The notes beneath the pieces were generated by a model. The model was not told the DNA's origin. It saw nothing but the letters and a program-made list of their open reading frames with translations, and did no database searches. From an uncultured Methylomonas sp. (GTDB lineage Bacteria > Pseudomonadota > Gammaproteobacteria > Methylococcales > Methylomonadaceae): DNA of 64,000 nucleotides. The DNA lies in the NCBI GenBank assembly GCA_936941155.1, contig CAKZJE010000031.1, forward strand, positions 186,001-250,000. The letters run 5' to 3'. Shown in pieces: positions 61,808 through 64,000 of the stretch; positions within the stretch are counted from its first letter, which is position 1, and every line of letters starts with the position of its first letter. The translations under genes were made by a program, and so were the position numbers.

Positions 61808-62713
61808 TTAATAATTTGCGTAACTATACTCGCGTACTTGCCGTTTATGGCTGACCAACCCCGCATTAGGCTTAGACAGTTTTTCATAATAAGCACCTTG
61901 CACAAAATTAAAACCGATTTGTGTTGCACATAAATCCTGTTCTGGTTGCGTCACCTCTTGAAAAACAATTTCGCCCCCTAATGAAGAAACTATTTCTTGC
62001 AACTGGCGCAATGCACTCGACAAAGTTGAGTGTTGTGCCAAGTTGCCGTAGTTTTCATGCGGAGCAGTCACGCAAACAAAATCAGGTGATAACAGCTTGA
62101 TTAAATTCAATATTCGATCGGCGGAAATTAAATGTCCAATATTTAACGCAATTTTGTAGCCGCAATCGCGATAATTATTTAAACCTTTTAATAATTCGTG
62201 ATGATGAACTTCATGGATTCCGCTCGCGGATAAAGAAATCACCACGTTTTTAGTTTCCAAGCCACAATGTAAAACAGTTTCTTCAAAATAAGTGCCGTGA
62301 TGATGTTTCACGCCAATAATATGGCGCGGGTCTACTTCTAAGCACAAAAAACTGTTTCGATAGCTGACTCCCAACCAATTTAATAAATGCACAGTTCGGC
62401 ATAAACGATCAAAATTGATAATTGAGCTGAAGTCGATTTTTTGCTGTCCCGGCTCGCAACTTAATAAATTTTCAATTTCAAAAGTTTGTTGCTGATGAAA
62501 AAAATTAGGCGAGGTGACAAGTTTTGCTTTGTGACCTGCAATAAAACTTGGATTAGCTCTCTCACGCACGGGCGTAAGCACACTGTCTAAACGATTTTTG
62601 CCAAATAATCCACTCACAGAACCGGCTTGCAAAACCAAAGGGCGAAAATCAAAACTGTGTTCTTGAGCGAATCTGTCATTAAAATAATCAACTAATTGTT
62701 GTAGCGACATCAT
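61808..62713 (-). CDS. Degenerate EAL-domain protein
   Basis: 301 residues. The C-terminal half keeps the EAL TIM-barrel layout (FLCLEVDPRHIIG, VISLSASGIHEVHHHELLKGLNNYRDCGYKIALNIGH, LLSPDFVCVTA, IVFQEVTQPEQDLCATQIGFNFVQGAYY, the last equivalent to the final LG-x-x-x-x-QG-x-x-x). The EAL triad and several metal ligands are missing or changed, so phosphodiesterase activity is unlikely; a c-di-GMP-binding or scaffold role is possible. AAAGGA lies before the two start ATGs. Monocistronic. Confidence 0.7.
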   Translation of the reverse strand: MMSLQQLVDYFNDRFAQEHSFDFRPLVLQAGSVSGLFGKNRLDSVLTPVRERANPSFIAGHKAKLVTSPNFFHQQQTFEIENLLSCEPGQQKIDFSSIINFDRLCRTVHLLNWLGVSYRNSFLCLEVDPRHIIGVKHHHGTYFEETVLHCGLETKNVVISLSASGIHEVHHHELLKGLNNYRDCGYKIALNIGHLISADRILNLIKLLSPDFVCVTAPHENYGNLAQHSTLSSALRQLQEIVSSLGGEIVFQEVTQPEQDLCATQIGFNFVQGAYYEKLSKPNAGLVSHKRQVREYSYANY

Positions 62714-62893
62714 ATTTTCCTTTAATCAAATGGTTGTCATCAGCTGTTATGGCGCGGTGACAACGTAAGTTACTTTAGCAATCGCAATTGCTACATTCCC
62801 TCGTTTTAGGGCTAATATTCTTAAAAAACTGTTGAAATTTGCGAACATGTTTTGAATGGTTTCTGAAAAGTAATCGACTCGGTAGTCCTGTTT
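62714..62893. other. 5' leader region of the EAL-like gene
   Basis: No gene. A spaced inverted repeat GTTGTCA ... TGACAAC at 62733-62765 could fold in the mRNA leader. The 69-codon minus frame at 62747-62956 runs through the sRNA terminator and is not supported. Confidence 0.35.
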
Positions 62894-63012
62894 AAAAAAA
62901 ATAGGTGGGCGATGAAACCCACCTGAAAGACATCCTTGTCTAAAGGTTATACACATCTAACGATTTACTTCTACACACTCTGGAGATTTAAAACATGAAA
63001 GCTAATTTACTG
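62894..63012 (-). ncRNA. Candidate small RNA divergent from cysB
   Basis: Read on the minus strand: a perfect TATAAT (63024-63019) puts the start near 63012; about 119 nt later there is a strong terminator, AGGTGGG / CCCACCT (62924-62903) followed by A and eight T. Before it lies a short stem AGACA-AGGA-TGTCT (62941-62928), and further 5' an unpaired AATCTCCAGA that could pair with ribosome-binding sites. No convincing ORF. The 37-bp motif (63080-63044) lies upstream at the same spacing as at sbp. Inference from sequence only. Confidence 0.55.
62903..62924 (-). terminator. Intrinsic terminator with no upstream gene
   Basis: AGGTGGG and CCCACCT, 7-bp GC-rich stem, 8-base loop, then ATTTTTTTT on the minus strand. 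The only upstream minus-strand promoter candidate is the one at 63019-63024. Confidence 0.8.
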
Positions 63013-63018
63013 CATGGG

Positions 63019-63024
63019 ATTATA
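63019..63024 (-). promoter_or_regulatory. -10 box of the candidate sRNA
   Basis: TATAAT on the minus strand, first base 56 bp from the motif start at 63080, identical to the motif-to-CATAAT distance at sbp. Confidence 0.5.
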
Positions 63025-63043
63025 GTAGTCGCTTATTTGTTTT

Positions 63044-63080
63044 TAATAAAACGATATAAATAGATTTTATTATCTTATTA
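63044..63080 (-). promoter_or_regulatory. 37-bp AT-rich motif, copy 3 (putative CysB-type site)
   Basis: On the minus strand it reads TAATAAGATAATAAAATC ... ending TATATCGTTTTATTA; same length and conserved halves as copies 1 and 2. It lies 46 bp before the cysB ATG but faces the other way, so it may serve both activation of the minus-strand transcript and autoregulation of cysB. Confidence 0.65.
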
Positions 63081-63126
63081 TTAGATATAATAATTAAACA
63101 ATATAACACTACAGTTTTTTAAGATT

Positions 63127-64000
63127 ATGAATTTAAGCCAAATTGAACTTTTACAAGTTTTGCAAGAAACTGAATTAAATTTATCGAAAGCAGCCGATAA
63201 AATGCACGTTGTGCAATCTGCGGTGAGTCGACAATTACAGCTGTTTGAGGCTGAATTAGGCTCACCTTTGTTTGAACGTCGGGGCAAAAAATTAGTGGAT
63301 TTAACGCCTTTAGGCAGACAAGTGATGGATGAAGTGGCTGCAATTAGCCAAGCAAAACAGAATATTAAAACGATTGCGGCGGATTTTTTAGATAGCAATC
63401 AAGGCACAATTCATATTGCCACCACTCACACGCAAGCGAAATATTTTTTGCCGTTGCCGATTCAACGTTTTAGAGAAAAATATCCGGGCGTGCGAATTTA
63501 TATGTTGCAAGCCTCACCCGAACAATTAATTGACCAACTGCATAATCACAAGGCAGATGTGGCGATTTGTACTGAAAAGGTCAGTGAAGATGCAGGTTTA
63601 GTGACCAAGCATTGTTATGAATGGCATCATGCGGCGGTGATGCCACATAATCATCCTTTAGCGACTGGCGAAATTACCCGCGAGCGTTTGGCGACCTTTC
63701 CCATTTTAACCTATAGCTTTGGTTATACCGGACGCTCTATGATTGAAAAAGCCTTTAAAGACAGAGGCTTGGAACTTGATATTATTTTGGCAGCCGCTGA
63801 TACCGATGTGATAAAAACCTACGTTAGATTAGGGCTGGGCGTAGGGTTAATTGCAGGGATGGCTTATGACACGTTTGCGGACAAAGATTTAGTGGTGCGG
63901 GATTTGTCGCATTTAATTCCGCGCTCTGTCACGCGGATTGCGTATTTAAAGCAAAATTATTTGCCGCTGTATAGTCAGCATTTTATTGAAGAATTGCTGT
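63127..64000 (+). CDS. cysB: LysR-family regulator CysB (partial, runs off the window)
   Basis: 291 codons without a stop at the window edge. N-terminal winged HTH (NLSKAADKMHVVQSAVSRQLQLFEAELGSPLFERRGKKLVDLTPLG), then a type-2 periplasmic-binding-like sensor with TTHTQAKYFLP, the CysB/Cbl sulfate and O-acetylserine site, and TDVIKTYVRLGLGVGLIAGMA. CysB activates sulfate uptake and reduction genes; sbp-cysTWA and cysI in this window are its expected targets. The upstream region carries a copy of the 37-bp motif shared with sbp. Confidence 0.93.
   Translation, partial: MNLSQIELLQVLQETELNLSKAADKMHVVQSAVSRQLQLFEAELGSPLFERRGKKLVDLTPLGRQVMDEVAAISQAKQNIKTIAADFLDSNQGTIHIATTHTQAKYFLPLPIQRFREKYPGVRIYMLQASPEQLIDQLHNHKADVAICTEKVSEDAGLVTKHCYEWHHAAVMPHNHPLATGEITRERLATFPILTYSFGYTGRSMIEKAFKDRGLELDIILAAADTDVIKTYVRLGLGVGLIAGMAYDTFADKDLVVRDLSHLIPRSVTRIAYLKQNYLPLYSQHFIEELL

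Noticed and set aside
62747-62956. 69-codon minus-strand frame
   Set aside because: It runs through the terminator hairpin and U-run, has no recognisable protein features, and would begin inside the candidate sRNA.
62995-63063. 22-codon plus-strand ORF (hydrophobic, GGAG nine bases upstream) before cysB
   Set aside because: It overlaps the candidate sRNA promoter and the 37-bp motif, whose conservation in other promoters explains the sequence better. A leader peptide remains possible.

Overview
The window is chromosomal DNA of an AT-leaning gammaproteobacterium. Support comes from the rpsU-yqeY-dnaG-rpoD block with tsaD divergent, a CysB-type regulator, a CysI sulfite reductase paired with a DUF934 protein, NhaD, and the metK/ahcY/metF methyl cycle. 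The many short palindromic repeats and the bufferin-type cluster would suit Methylococcales or Thiotrichales, but no diagnostic energy-metabolism gene is present, so order-level placement is open. One tRNA (Ile2, CAU) was found; there is no rRNA, CRISPR array or intact transposase.

Layout. 0-4.3 kb: a minus-strand operon of four exported proteins, possibly curli-like, with a divergent XRE regulator, then a truncated NYN gene among repeats and two copies of a MITE-like element. 4.3-12.2 kb: tonB-exbB-exbD, an AsmA protein, 2-Cys peroxiredoxin, an AP2-like protein and msbA. 12.3-17.8 kb: nth, an HvfA/HvfB/HvfC (bufferin-type, copper-binding RiPP) cluster, then a nuclease / ABC-like ATPase / PIN nuclease run that looks like an undescribed defence or toxin module. 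18-26.9 kb: DUF2252, a P1B ATPase, an orphan NirJ, an exported DJ-1/PfpI protein, a PepSY membrane protein and an unknown membrane protein. 27-29.2 kb: a convergent C5-methyltransferase and NgoBV-like restriction pair. 29.3-35.4 kb: Tpm and the sulfate ABC operon sbp-cysT-cysW-cysA, interrupted by a GIY-YIG/Sel1 gene. 36-43 kb: metF, ahcY and metK with five accessory genes (HEPN, DUF4160, DUF2442, two unknowns) between ahcY and metF. 43-50.7 kb: tRNA, rpoD, dnaG, yqeY, rpsU, tsaD, and a PhnD-PAS-GGDEF cyclase. 51-64 kb: purC, DUF934-cysI, nhaD, a second nuclease-like gene, a SEC-C protein, ampG, pteridine reductase, folK-folB, plsY, a degenerate EAL protein and the start of cysB.

The most interesting signal is regulatory. 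A 37-bp AT-rich motif occurs three times: upstream of sbp (30020), upstream of the unknown membrane protein (26019), and beside cysB (63044, opposite orientation). In the third case it sits at exactly the sbp spacing from a perfect TATAAT on the minus strand. That promoter would drive a roughly 119-nt transcript ending in a strong intrinsic terminator, with no ORF to explain it. This predicts a CysB-type regulon comprising sulfate uptake, an unknown membrane protein and a new small RNA.

Other system-level candidates are the ATPase-PIN pair, the HvfA-type precursor with a duplicated Cys module and an intercistronic hairpin, and several dispersed palindrome families, including a roughly 168-bp element with TA-flanked terminal repeats and a perfect 30-bp central palindrome.
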